This document shows, in pieces, positions 25,154-33,211 of a stretch of 64,000 nt of DNA. Each line of letters starts with the position of its first letter. Position 1 is the stretch's first letter. The notes under the pieces are model-generated. The model did no database searches and was not told the origin of the DNA. It saw only the letters and a program-made list of their open reading frames with translations. Source of the DNA: Roseiarcus sp963823165 (GTDB lineage Bacteria > Pseudomonadota > Alphaproteobacteria > Rhizobiales > Beijerinckiaceae); contig CAWGKV010000037.1 in assembly GCA_963823165.1 (NCBI GenBank), positions 62,001 through 126,000 on the forward strand, written 5' to 3'. Both the position numbers and the translations under genes were made by a program.

Positions 25154-26155
25154 TCAGTCCTTCGGCCGAAGGTCGAGGCCCACGCCCTTGTTGACGAACT
25201 GCAGGGTGTAGGCCTTCTTGTAGTCGATGCCGTCCTTGACGACGCCGGCCTTCACCATCTTCCCGTAGAAATCCTTCCAATGCTCGTCGGTCATCGCGCC
25301 GATGCCCTTGGTCAGCGAGTCGCCGGAATCGACGATGCCGTATTCCTTGATCTTGGCGATCGAGAAGGCGATCTGAGGGTCCGTCATCTCGGGATTGTCT
25401 TTCTTGATCAGCGCGTTCGCCTTGGCGTTGTCGCCGTAGAGATAGTGATACCAGCCGATGGCGGAGGCGCTGACGAAACGCTGCACCATGTCCGGGTTCT
25501 TCTCGACGATCTCGCGGCGTGTGACGATCTCGGTCGAATAGGTCGTGTAGCCGTAGTCGGAGAGCAGGAAGACATTTGGCTTGAAGTGTCCCTGCTGTTC
25601 GATCTCGTATGGCTCCGAAGTTATGTAGCCCTGCTGGATCGAATGGGTGTCGACGATGAAGGGGGCCGAGTTGAAATTATACGGCTTGATGTTCTCGTCC
25701 TTGAATCCGTAAGCGCTGCGCATCCAGGCCCAGAAGGTGTTGACCGCGCCGGCGCTGACAAAGGCCGGTTTGGCGTTCGGCAGGTCCTGCCACTTGTCGA
25801 GGCCGACGCCCGGATGGGACATGAAGCACTGCGGGTTCTTCTGGAAGTCCGCGGCGACCGTGATCAGCGGGATGTCGTTCTGGACGTCGAGGAAGTCGCC
25901 GATCATGTCGCCGCCCATGAAGAATTCGATCTTGCCGGCGATGAGCAGCATGCCGCCGTTCGACGCGGGGCCGCCGGGCAGGATCGTGACGTCGAGGCCG
26001 TATTTCTGGTAGGTCCCGTCGACCAGCGCCTGATAGTATCCGCCGGCCTCGGGGTCGGCCAGCCAATTGGTGGCGAATGTCACCTTGTCGAGAGCGTAGG
26101 CCGGCTGAGCCAAGGCCGCCGCGCCCGCCAAGGCGGCGATGATCAGAGCGCGCAT
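25154..26155 (-). CDS. ABC transporter substrate-binding protein, NMT1/THI5-like
   Basis: 333 residues. A signal peptide (to about residue 21, ALAQPAYA) is followed by a periplasmic type II binding fold of the NMT1/THI5 family (VTFATNWLADPEAGGYYQAL at the N-terminus, GGPASNGGMLLIAGKIEFFM). Relatives bind pyrimidine precursors, formylaminopyrimidine or other nitrogen heterocycles. A GGAGGAAAC ribosome site precedes the ATG. It is divergent from the 8-oxoguanine-deaminase-like gene (234 bp apart) and reads in the direction of the orphan permease/ATPase pair 1.7 kb downstream. I infer one transport and deamination unit for a nucleobase-like compound. Confidence 0.82.
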   Translation of the reverse strand: MRALIIAALAGAAALAQPAYALDKVTFATNWLADPEAGGYYQALVDGTYQKYGLDVTILPGGPASNGGMLLIAGKIEFFMGGDMIGDFLDVQNDIPLITVAADFQKNPQCFMSHPGVGLDKWQDLPNAKPAFVSAGAVNTFWAWMRSAYGFKDENIKPYNFNSAPFIVDTHSIQQGYITSEPYEIEQQGHFKPNVFLLSDYGYTTYSTEIVTRREIVEKNPDMVQRFVSASAIGWYHYLYGDNAKANALIKKDNPEMTDPQIAFSIAKIKEYGIVDSGDSLTKGIGAMTDEHWKDFYGKMVKAGVVKDGIDYKKAYTLQFVNKGVGLDLRPKD

Positions 26156-26389
26156 TCAGGTTTCCTCCAAAAGTGTGATTTCGGAGGCGCCGAGATGCGT
26201 GCGATGCCTCCACCTTCCGCCGGCCGTTGTTCGTCGCTAGCGGATCGCGCCGCAGCATAAACGGCCGGCTTCGGGGCGTCGAATCCAAATTCGAGCGAAC
26301 ACCCGCGCGCGAGCCGGGCTGGCGTTTCGTCCGGATCCTCGGTAACCGGACGCCGGCCGCGCGCTTCGCGCCCAATCGGATCTCAGCTC

Positions 26390-27721
26390 ATGCGTCTCTG
26401 GATCAAGGACCCGCTCGCAATCCTCGCGCCGGACGCCGAAAGGGGCGTCGTCGTCGACGGGTCGCGGATCGTCGAATGCGTTCCCCACGGGCGCTCGCCG
26501 CTCGAACCTTGCCCTGCGACCTTCGACGCCTCGCGCCACGTCATTCTGCCGGGCCTGGTCAACGCGCACCATCACTTCTACCAGACGCTGACCCGGGCCC
26601 ACCCGTCCGGCTTCGGGCGCGATCTCATTCCCTGGCTCGTCGCCATGGAGCGCGTCTGGGACCGCATGACGCCGGACGCGCTTCGCCTGGCCGTTCGCAT
26701 GGCGCTGGTCGAACTTCTCCTGTCAGGCTGCACGACGGCCGCCGATCACCACAACCTCTTTCCGCCGGGCCTCGAACGCGCCCTCGACATCGAGGTCGAG
26801 GAGGCGAGAAAACTCGGGATGCGCATGACGGTGACGCGCGGCTCGATGGGCATATCCGAAAAGGACGGAGGCCTGCAGCCCGATTCGATCGTGCAGGACT
26901 CGGACGCGATCCTCGAGGACAGCGAACGGGTCCTCGAGCAGTTCCACGATCCGGCGCCTGGCGCGATGACAAGGGTCGCGCTCGCTCCGTGTTCGCCCCT
27001 CGCCGTGCCGCAGCGCGTGCTGACGGAATCGGCGAAGCTGGCCGAGCGCTACGACGCGGGGCTGCACTGCCACCTCTGCCAGTCGCCCGAGGAGGACGCA
27101 TACGCCGTGCAGACGTTCGGCAAGCGCTCGGTCGATCTCCTGGAGGAGGCGGGCTGGCTCGTCCCGCGAACCTGGGTCGCCCACGGCATACACTTCAACG
27201 AGGATGAGATCGTGCGGCTCGGCCGGTCCGGGGTCGGCGTCGCGCACTGCGCCGCCGCCGACATGGCCTTCGGCGTCGGCATATGCCCGACCAAGGACCT
27301 GGAGGCCGCCGGCGTCAACATCGGACTCGGCGTGGACGGCTCGGCCTCGAACGATTCCTCCAACATGATGGAGGCGGCGCGCCATTCGCTGATGCTGCAG
27401 CGTCTGCGCTACGGCCACGCCTCGTTGAGCCCCTACGACGCGCTCAGATGGGCGACGGAGGGCTCGGCCCGATGCCTGGGGCGGTACGACATCGGCCGCA
27501 TCGCGCCGGGCCTGGAGGCCGACCTCGGGCTCTACCGGCTGGACGAGCCGCGCTTCAGCGGCGCGCAGGACCCGATCGCAGCTCTTGTTCTCTGCGGCGC
27601 CCACCGCGCCGACCGCGTCATGGTCGCCGGCCGCTGGCGCGTCATCGACGGCGCGCCGGAAGGCCTCGACCTCGACAAGCTGGTCGCGAAGCACAAGGCG
27701 GCGGCCAAGGCTTTTGCCTGA
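26390..27721 (+). CDS. Amidohydrolase of the 8-oxoguanine deaminase family
   Basis: 443 residues with the overall pattern of 8-oxoguanine deaminases, cytosolic Zn enzymes of the AtzB/TrzN amidohydrolase group. Metal residues His60 and His62 (NAHHHFYQTL), His228, His265 or His268 (WVAHGIHF) and Asp316 (GLGVDGSASND) are present. Two departures stand out. The HLAE motif that carries the catalytic Glu is HLCQ here (Gln231), and the usual HCPSSNM is HCAAADM (residues 287-292). The DPIAALVLCGAHRADRVMVA C-terminus is typical. The substrate may therefore differ from 8-oxoguanine. A short piece of the 3' end is repeated at 28773-28900. Confidence 0.8.
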   Translation: MRLWIKDPLAILAPDAERGVVVDGSRIVECVPHGRSPLEPCPATFDASRHVILPGLVNAHHHFYQTLTRAHPSGFGRDLIPWLVAMERVWDRMTPDALRLAVRMALVELLLSGCTTAADHHNLFPPGLERALDIEVEEARKLGMRMTVTRGSMGISEKDGGLQPDSIVQDSDAILEDSERVLEQFHDPAPGAMTRVALAPCSPLAVPQRVLTESAKLAERYDAGLHCHLCQSPEEDAYAVQTFGKRSVDLLEEAGWLVPRTWVAHGIHFNEDEIVRLGRSGVGVAHCAAADMAFGVGICPTKDLEAAGVNIGLGVDGSASNDSSNMMEAARHSLMLQRLRYGHASLSPYDALRWATEGSARCLGRYDIGRIAPGLEADLGLYRLDEPRFSGAQDPIAALVLCGAHRADRVMVAGRWRVIDGAPEGLDLDKLVAKHKAAAKAFA

Positions 27722-27739
27722 GGCCCTGTCGGCGTCGAC

Positions 27740-27997
27740 TCAGCCGCCCCCATTCGAATTGTCGCATATGGTCACGTTGCAGGCTCGCTTGTTGAACGTG
27801 TTTGCAGGAGCCGCATTGTCTCCGCGAAATTGCCCAAGGGCGGACGCTGCTCTCGGGGCTTGACGGAGCGGCGCGGGCGGGCCGCCTGTCGCCATCGGCG
27901 CGGCCGCCGGGCCGCCCGTCACAGCCGTCTCGGCGCTCGCGGCAATGGGCGCGAGCGCGGTGGAGGCGGCAAGGACCAGCGCGGTAAACTTGATCAT
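27740..27997 (-). CDS. Small secreted protein with a C-terminal Cys pair
   Basis: 85 residues. A signal peptide (MIKFTALVLAASTALAPIAA, cleavage near ASA-ET) is followed by a Gly/Pro/Ala-rich linker and the tail CNVTICDNSNGGG, where two cysteines four residues apart could bind metal or form a disulfide. AAGGA precedes the ATG. The gene is convergent with the deaminase, with an 18-bp gap. Function unknown. Confidence 0.55.
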   Translation of the reverse strand: MIKFTALVLAASTALAPIAASAETAVTGGPAAAPMATGGPPAPLRQAPRAASALGQFRGDNAAPANTFNKRACNVTICDNSNGGG

Positions 27998-28137
27998 GTC
28001 CGTGTTCCTTTTTGATTTCCTTTCGGCCTGAGCAACGAGGGCGCGGCAAGCTTGTTCCGATCCGGCGCGAGGCGTCAGAAAAGGCCGCCGATTGCGCACA
28101 CGATCGCCGGCCGCAAAGGCCTTCGCTTGACGGTCAA

Positions 28138-28674
28138 TCACCCCGCCGAGCTCAGACGGGCGCGCACCCCGTCGACGAGCGCCTTCACCGCGTCCGGCGT
28201 CTCGTCGACCTGAAAGGGGACCTTCGTGCCTCCGGCGGTCATGAGCCCGGCGAAGACGAACGCCCTCGCGCCCGGATCGATCGTAGGCCCGGTCGGCGCG
28301 CTGATCCATTGCACGGCGGTGGCCCTCACATAAAGATCGCCGTTCCTGTCGTGCAGATGCACGAACAATGGGCCGAGCGAGAGGCTGCTCAGAAAGGCCG
28401 TCGGGCTCTCGCCAACCGGGGTCGGCTGATCCTCGAGGCCGGCGACGTAAGTCGCGACGCCGCCCGTACGAAAGGCGGGCGCCTCAGGGTTTGCGCTTCT
28501 CCTTGCCGTCACGAGCGGCCCCTGAAAAACCGCGATGATCTTGTCCGGATTGAAATAGACCGAGTCGCCGCCGATCGGCTTGATTTCCGCGAGCGGCGCA
28601 AACTTGACGGCCTCCGCCGTCTGGGCCGCCAGGGCAAAGCACGCGAGGCACGTCAATGCAGCGATTGTGCGCAT
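28138..28674 (-). CDS. Secreted hypothetical protein
   Basis: 178 residues. A signal peptide (MRTIAALTCLACFALAAQTA) precedes a mostly beta mature domain (GGDSVYFNPDKIIAVFQGPL, FVHLHDRNGDLYVRATAVQW). The start at 28674 is chosen because it opens directly with the signal peptide. The YFNPDKI and VQWI segments recall small bacterial proteins in which a compound such as a residual-heme ligand is not known; no catalytic residue can be named. The same strand carries another small secreted gene 140 bp downstream. Confidence 0.6.
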   Translation of the reverse strand: MRTIAALTCLACFALAAQTAEAVKFAPLAEIKPIGGDSVYFNPDKIIAVFQGPLVTARRSANPEAPAFRTGGVATYVAGLEDQPTPVGESPTAFLSSLSLGPLFVHLHDRNGDLYVRATAVQWISAPTGPTIDPGARAFVFAGLMTAGGTKVPFQVDETPDAVKALVDGVRARLSSAG

Positions 28675-28772
28675 GGCGACCGTCCTCTGCGCCCCTCTCC
28701 CCGCCCCGATGCTCGCTAAACGCGCAGGGCAAGGCGCCGATCCCGCCGGATCAGTCGCGCGGCGCCCGAACC

Positions 28773-28900
28773 GCATCTTCCGGGAGATCGGACCCGATCG
28801 CGGCTCTCGTTCTCCGCCGCGCCCGCCGCGCCGAACGACCCGGGGCGCTCATCGGCGAACCTATGGCGGCGGCGAAGGCGTTCGCTCGAGGCGCGTTCGG
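28773..28900 (+). pseudogene. Fragment duplicating the deaminase 3' end
   Basis: In one frame it reads SSGRSDPIAALVLRRARRAE, matching FSGAQDPIAALVLCGAHRAD near the C-terminus of the amidohydrolase at 26390. At DNA level GGACCCGATCGC and the following 40 bases align to 27568 onward with few changes. A deletion of about 60 bases then removes the middle, and AAAKAFA-like codons return at the end. Upstream parts of the gene are missing, so it is not functional. Confidence 0.65.
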
Positions 28901-28970
28901 CGGAGGCTTTCGGGATGACAAACACCCAAGCTGGCCTCGACTCCGCTTGTGGAGCCGAAGTATCTTGGCT

Positions 28971-29057
28971 GTCATCCCCGCGAAAGCGGGGATCCAGAGC
29001 CCCGCGCCAAAGGTTTTGTACCCGCGGCCACTGGATGCCCGCGTGCGCGGGCATGAC
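28971..29057. repeat. Extragenic inverted-repeat element
   Basis: Left arm GTCATCCCCGCGAAAGCGGG (28971 on, extending to CCAG at 28997) and right arm CTGGATGCCCGCGTGCGCGG (29031 on, ending CATGAC at 29057) are 27-base imperfect inverted repeats about a 33-base centre. This GTCATCCC/CTGGAT type is common between genes in this order. Confidence 0.75.
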
Positions 29058-29074
29058 AACGTTGGGAGTTACCT

Positions 29075-29491
29075 TCAAGGCAGGAAATCGTCGGCAAGGA
29101 CTTGCTCAATCGTCCATGGGCACGCGTCAGGCAGATGGTAGAGGCCGGTCTGATCAAGAGCGTAGTCGCGCGATATCGCGTAGGCCTCCGGCAGATATTC
29201 AGCGGGATACGAACGAAGCGAAGGATTCTCGTTGAGCAGCCGCCGCAGACGATGCCGGGCTTCTCTAATCGAGCTGCGCCAACTGCCGCAACGCGATTCC
29301 GGCTGATATTTCCATTTCAGGAGATGAAGGACGAGGTTCTCGATTCGCGAATCGATCTGGTGGCGGTTGCTCCTTCCCAATGTCTCGATTTCCTCCGCCA
29401 GATTATCCCAGTCGAGCTCGTTCGACGCACGCCGCCGCAAGGCGTCAGCCTGCGCCTTCGTCCATTCGTAGAGGTCGGATTCGTAGCTCAT
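29075..29491 (-). CDS. DUF29 family protein (copy 1)
   Basis: 138 residues, all helical, with the DUF29 pattern: an N-terminal MSYESDLYEWTKAQADALRR, then LDWDNLAEEIETLGRS, HLLKWKYQPESR and a C-terminal CPWTIEQVLADDFLP. The family has no proven biochemical role; it is abundant in cyanobacteria and in some alphaproteobacteria, often in multiple copies and next to mobile DNA. It is a tandem paralogue of the gene at 29638-30054, of identical length and reading the same way, 146 bp away. Confidence 0.85.
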   Translation of the reverse strand: MSYESDLYEWTKAQADALRRRASNELDWDNLAEEIETLGRSNRHQIDSRIENLVLHLLKWKYQPESRCGSWRSSIREARHRLRRLLNENPSLRSYPAEYLPEAYAISRDYALDQTGLYHLPDACPWTIEQVLADDFLP

Positions 29492-29637
29492 GCCCCTATC
29501 TAACGCGGCGCGCCAATATCACAAACGCGAATGATGCCAAGGATCGGACGACCGCCAACCGCTTCCAAAATTCGGGATCACGGACGCCCGTTCTGCCGCG
29601 CTTTCCGGCTGACAGACAAACCGGGCGGGAAGCCGCT

Positions 29638-30054
29638 TCAGGGCAGGAAGTCGTCGGCGAGGATTTGCGCGATCGACCACGGGCAGACCTCGGGCAGGCG
29701 GTAAAGGCCGGTTTCGAGCAGCGCCTTCTCGCGCGCCGCACGATAGGCCTCCGGCAGGTATTCGCCGGGATAGGTTGCAGGCGACGGGTTCTTCTTGATC
29801 AGCCGTGCAATGCGGCGCCGCGCTTCGAAAATCGAGCCGCGCCAGCTCCCGCACTGCAATTCAGGCTGATATGTCCACTTCAGGAGATGCAGGATCAGAT
29901 TCTCGAGCCAGGCTTCGCTCTGGTCGAGGTTGCTTTGGCCCAAGGTCTCGATTTCCTCCGCCACATTGTCCCAGTCGAGCGCGTTCGGCGCTCGCCGCCT
30001 CAAGGCGTCGGCTTGCTCCTTGGTCCATTCGTGAAGGTCGGATTCGTAGCTCAT
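29638..30054 (-). CDS. DUF29 family protein (copy 2)
   Basis: 138 residues, colinear with the copy at 29075 over the whole length without gaps (same MSYESDL start and LADDFLP end). Roughly a third of residues differ, mostly in the middle (RSNRHQIDSRIENL versus QSNLDQSEAWLENL). The duplication is therefore old, or the two were acquired separately and both kept under selection. The retained frames argue against decay. Function unknown. Confidence 0.85.
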   Translation of the reverse strand: MSYESDLHEWTKEQADALRRRAPNALDWDNVAEEIETLGQSNLDQSEAWLENLILHLLKWTYQPELQCGSWRGSIFEARRRIARLIKKNPSPATYPGEYLPEAYRAAREKALLETGLYRLPEVCPWSIAQILADDFLP

Positions 30055-30280
30055 GCCGCTTTAATCTACCACCGGTCAGACCTTCCCCGCACCTTCCCCG
30101 CCATGGACTTCTTGAACGGAGGCAGGCGGCTCTGCTCCGCCCCGATCATCCGCCCGCGATCGACGCCGCAGATCGTGTCGATATCCCTCGGGATGACGCC
30201 TGCGATGGTCAGCGAGGAACATCGCCGAGGACGCCTCCTCGAAGGCTTCCGCATTTGCATTGAGCCGCGCATCGGCGATC

Positions 30281-30475
30281 TCAGCGTCTCAAGTATCGCT
30301 CTATATAGGACCGCGAGATCCGCTCGATCATGTATCCCAAGACGCCGCCCAGGAGGCCTACCGGGATCAGAACGAACAACGAGGAAGAATAAAATCCGCA
30401 GATCGCGATCGCGATCGCGCCGAAGGCCAGAGCCACCCAGGTCGAGAATTCGGTTGAGGCGCTTTTCATCGGCAT
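30281..30475 (-). CDS. Small two-helix membrane protein
   Basis: 64 residues with two predicted membrane helices (TWVALAFGAIAIAICGFYSS and LFVLIPVGLLGGVLGYMIE) and a basic C-terminus. Start ATG 30475 or 30469. It lies 25 bp downstream of the SDR gene on the same strand and may be co-transcribed. No family recognised. The 220 bp between this gene and the second DUF29 gene contain only short unconvincing frames. Confidence 0.45.
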   Translation of the reverse strand: MPMKSASTEFSTWVALAFGAIAIAICGFYSSSLFVLIPVGLLGGVLGYMIERISRSYIERYLRR

Positions 30476-30500
30476 TCCCGCGTCGGCCGCCGCCAACAGC

Positions 30501-31265
30501 TCAAAACCCCTCTCCCCCGTCCACCGTCAGCACCTGCCCCATGACATGGCGCGCGCGGTCGCTGCAGAGGAACATGACCGCGTCGGCGATGTCGTCGACG
30601 TCGGCGATGCGGCGGGCGGGAATGCTCTTGATCATCGCGGCTTCGTCGAGCCGACCGGCGCGAAAATCCTCGATCACCCCCTCGGTCGCGACATGGCCGG
30701 GCGCGACCGCGTTGACCCGAAAACCCTTCGGCGCCCATTCGAGCGCCATCGAGCGGGTCAGCATGTCGAGCGCAGCCTTCGACGCGGAATAGAGCCCGCA
30801 GCCGGGCGCCGGCCGCACGCCCGCGATGCTCGAGACATTGACGATCGCCCCTCCCCGCCCGCGCTCGAAGGCGTAACTGGCGAAGGCGCGCGCGCAATGG
30901 AGCGGGCCGGCCACGTTGATCGCCAGGACCCTCGCCGCCTCCGCCGGGTCCGCCTCGATCAGCGGCACGAGCGCGAAGCGGGCGGCGTTGTTGACCAGGA
31001 TGTCGAGCGCGCCGAATCGCCCGATCGCCGCGGCGACCATCCGCTCGCAGTCGGCCTCGACCGCGACGTCGGCTTCGACCGCCAGCACGGGCGCGCCCGA
31101 CGCCTCCTCGATCGCCGCCGCCGCATGCGTCAGCGTCGCCTTCGTGCGCCCGGCGATCGCCACATGCGCGCCGCAGCGGGCGAAGGCGCGGGCGACGGCG
31201 AAGCCGATCCCCGCCCCGCCCCCGGTCACGATCGCGACCTTGCCGGCGAACTCGTCGACGCTCAC
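30501..31265 (-). CDS. Short-chain dehydrogenase/reductase
   Basis: 254 residues, classical SDR. The cofactor motif is TGGGAGIGFAVARAF (residues 14-28), followed by NNAA, the catalytic Ser in VNVSSIAG, and YSASK with Tyr and Lys. It ends VLTVDGGEGF. An Arg after strand 2 (AGRTKA) suggests NADP preference. The GTG start at 31265 is taken from the conserved distance to the glycine motif. Substrate unknown. It is followed by a small membrane protein and preceded by phhB on the same strand, about 100 bp away. Confidence 0.88.
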   Translation of the reverse strand: MSVDEFAGKVAIVTGGGAGIGFAVARAFARCGAHVAIAGRTKATLTHAAAAIEEASGAPVLAVEADVAVEADCERMVAAAIGRFGALDILVNNAARFALVPLIEADPAEAARVLAINVAGPLHCARAFASYAFERGRGGAIVNVSSIAGVRPAPGCGLYSASKAALDMLTRSMALEWAPKGFRVNAVAPGHVATEGVIEDFRAGRLDEAAMIKSIPARRIADVDDIADAVMFLCSDRARHVMGQVLTVDGGEGF

Positions 31266-31324
31266 GACTGGCGCCCTTGTAGCCGCGCTCGCTGAGCGCG
31301 GCCGACGCGGTCAGCGACCGCGTC

Positions 31325-31376
31325 TACAAAGGCCCTCACGGCATCGCCTGTACAAAGGCCCTCACGGCATCGCCTG
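31325..31376. repeat. 26-bp tandem duplication at the end of phhB
   Basis: TACAAAGGCCCTCACGGCAT CGCCTG occurs twice head to tail (31325-31350 and 31351-31376). The second unit covers the last codons and stop of phhB, so the duplicate lies just downstream of the gene. Confidence 0.85.
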
Positions 31377-31673
31377 GAAGCGCTTCGCCAGCGCGCTGAT
31401 CTTCCGCGCCGTCTCGATGTCGAGGTCGGTGATCTTCATGCCAGCGTCATGGGTGCAGAACGAGAAGGAGACGATGTTGTAGGAGTTCTTGAACTCCGGA
31501 TGATGGTTCATCACCTCGGCCTCGATCGCGATCTCGACGATGAAGGCGATGGCGTCGCGGAACGTGTTGAGCGCGAAGGTCGCCTCGATGTTGGGCGCCT
31601 TGACCGACCAGTCCGGCAGGTCGGCAAGCGCCGAACGGATCTCCTCGTCGCTCAGAATTTTGTACTGCGCCAT
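31362..31673 (-). CDS. phhB: Pterin-4a-carbinolamine dehydratase
   Basis: 103 residues. It dehydrates 4a-hydroxytetrahydrobiopterin, recycling the cofactor of aromatic amino acid hydroxylases. The family motif EAEVMNHHPEFKNSYNIVSF with downstream CTHDAGMKITDLD is complete, including the His pair and Thr-His-Asp. Length is normal. No phenylalanine hydroxylase gene is adjacent; in alphaproteobacteria the gene is often free-standing and may also serve a molybdopterin or transcriptional role. Confidence 0.9.
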   Translation of the reverse strand: MAQYKILSDEEIRSALADLPDWSVKAPNIEATFALNTFRDAIAFIVEIAIEAEVMNHHPEFKNSYNIVSFSFCTHDAGMKITDLDIETARKISALAKRFQAMP

Positions 31674-31713
31674 GTTGAGCCTCCTGTTGTGAATGGGCGG
31701 GCCTCCCGGAAGG

Positions 31714-31898
31714 CCGTCATGGCCGGGTTTGTCCCGGCCATCCGCGCCGTTCCGCGCAACCGCAAGTCGCAGTCTCTGCGCAAGGGCCGCTCAAGACCTC
31801 GAGTGTCCTATGTTCTGCTTCCTCAAGTCACTTTACCTTGCGAACGCAATTCCAGCATGACCGCGGGGATGGCCGGGACAAGCCCCGCCATGACGGCC
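31714..31898. repeat. Inverted pair of a palindromic intergenic repeat
   Basis: GCCGTCATGGCCGGGTTTGT CCCGGCCATCCGCG (31714-31747) and its inverted relative GCGGGGATGGCCGGGACAAG CCCCGCCATGACGGC (about 31863-31898) lie head to head about 115 bp apart between phhB and the DUF4239 gene. Each unit is itself a palindrome. Confidence 0.7.
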
Positions 31899-31926
31899 GG
31901 GAAATCGGCTTGGCTATCCTCCTGTC

Positions 31927-32706
31927 TCATTGCGAAGACGCTTCCGCTCGCGGCTGGTCGAGCTGGACGATCGCCTGTTCGAGCGCAGCCGGCGAGACGC
32001 GGATCGAGCTGGTATAGGGCTTGTTGAACTCGAGAATGAGAAAGAACGCGACCCCCACCGAGGCGGCGCCCAGAACGAGCATCGTCACCGCCATCGGATT
32101 GAGCTTCGACAGGAGCCCCATGCCGCCGAACATCAGGCACGACCAGCCGGCCACCGCATAGATGAGCGGCCACGGCACAGGCGTGCTCGCCTGCATCGAC
32201 ATGAGGATCCGCTGCTCGCCGATGAAGCTGTAGTTGCTGCGCGCCGCGTCGAGCAACTTCGTCTGCGCCGGCGTCTTCGGCTCCAGGCCGTCGAAGAATT
32301 TGCTGAGGTCGCCCATCGCCTTGTAGGAGGCGTCGTAGGCCTCGGCGCGCGATGTGTCGTCGCCCCAGAACTGCTCGTGCGCCCAGACGAGGTCTCGCCG
32401 CAAAAGTTCGCGCCCTGCGTCGGCGTCCGGCCCGTACTGGCGCATTTCGAGGTCGAACTCGAGCGCCCGCGCGGCGATCGTCTGAAGCTCCGTCTGCTGG
32501 GTGTTGTAGACGCCGAACGCCGTCCAGATCAGCAGGCCGAGCACCAGCGCGAGCAGGAGGGTGAGCAGCCCGACGACGCCGCCGATCATGTCGCGCGAGC
32601 GCTCCGCCGTGTGATGCGGGGCCAGCCGCCTCTGCAGGAATAGGCCGACGAGGCCGCTCGCGGCGATCAGGGCGCCGACGATGATGGCGATTGCGAGCGA
32701 GCTCAA
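31927..32706 (-). CDS. DUF4239 family membrane protein
   Basis: 259 residues. There are two membrane helices at the N-terminus (residues 4-24 and 41-65, VVGLLTLLLALVLGLLIWTA), a soluble helical middle, and two at the C-terminus (AVAGWSCLMFGGMGLL and VTMLVLGAASVGVAFFLILE). This is the bestrophin-like topology of DUF4239. Relatives are suspected ion channels or stress proteins, but none is well characterised in alphaproteobacteria. The gene stands alone. Confidence 0.75.
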   Translation of the reverse strand: MSSLAIAIIVGALIAASGLVGLFLQRRLAPHHTAERSRDMIGGVVGLLTLLLALVLGLLIWTAFGVYNTQQTELQTIAARALEFDLEMRQYGPDADAGRELLRRDLVWAHEQFWGDDTSRAEAYDASYKAMGDLSKFFDGLEPKTPAQTKLLDAARSNYSFIGEQRILMSMQASTPVPWPLIYAVAGWSCLMFGGMGLLSKLNPMAVTMLVLGAASVGVAFFLILEFNKPYTSSIRVSPAALEQAIVQLDQPRAEASSQ

Positions 32707-32861
32707 GCCTGCGCCTCCCCGTGAGCGGTAAGGCGTGCCATGTTATTGGGCGGCCGTAAAGGAGGGGCGAAGGCCGCCTGACGAGGGCGCCGTCCCGCAT
32801 AAGGCAGCCGCGACCTCGGTCACACTGGTCTGCGTCCCCACTGCGTCCCGCTTGCGGCCTG

Positions 32862-32882
32862 TAAGACAATGCCTTATATAAT
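32862..32882 (+). promoter_or_regulatory. Promoter and operator of the RelE-type module
   Basis: A perfect TATAAT at 32877-32882 lies six bases before the toxin ATG at 32888, so the transcript may be leaderless. A TTGCGG at 32852-32857 is a weak -35 (19-base spacing). TAAG and CTTA (32862-32865 and 32873-32876) flank seven bases next to the -10, a plausible site for autorepression. Confidence 0.35.
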
Positions 32883-32887
32883 TGGCC

Positions 32888-33211
32888 ATGAAGGTCGTTG
32901 CGACGCGCGGCTACGACCGTCGGGTCCGAAAGCTGCTCACGCGGGCCGAGCGGGCAGCGGCCGAACTGGAAATATCCCTTGCGCCGACCGGGTGGCCGGT
33001 CGTTCCCGGAACGGGAGGCGCCCGCAAGGCGCGAGCCGCCCGCGGCGGGCGGGGTAAGAGCGGCGGTGCGAGGATCATCTACTACGTGGTTAGTTTTGGG
33101 CGCGCGCTGTACCTGTTGGACATATACGCCAAGAGTGCGAAGGAGAACCTGACCGATGCCGAAAAGCGCGAAATCCGCAATCTCATCGCCGCGATCGAAG
33201 CAGAAGGCTAG
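32888..33211 (+). CDS. RelE/HigB-type toxin of a type II module
   Basis: 107 residues, a RelE-like ribosome-dependent mRNA interferase fold. The basic segment KARAARGGRGKSGGARIIYY and the following VVSFGRALYLLDIYAKSAKE with DAEKREIR are characteristic of the PF06296 toxin group. The ATG at 32888 begins with the first strand (MKVVATRGYD). The antitoxin gene starts inside the toxin's last codons (33156), the usual toxin-first order of this group. Confidence 0.82.
   Translation: MKVVATRGYDRRVRKLLTRAERAAAELEISLAPTGWPVVPGTGGARKARAARGGRGKSGGARIIYYVVSFGRALYLLDIYAKSAKENLTDAEKREIRNLIAAIEAEG

Larger units (their letters stand above)
28675..29074. other. 400-bp gap with a gene fragment and an extragenic palindrome
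   Basis: It holds a decayed piece of a deaminase 3' end (28773-28900) and an inverted repeat element (28971-29057). No intact gene is seen. Confidence 0.6.
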
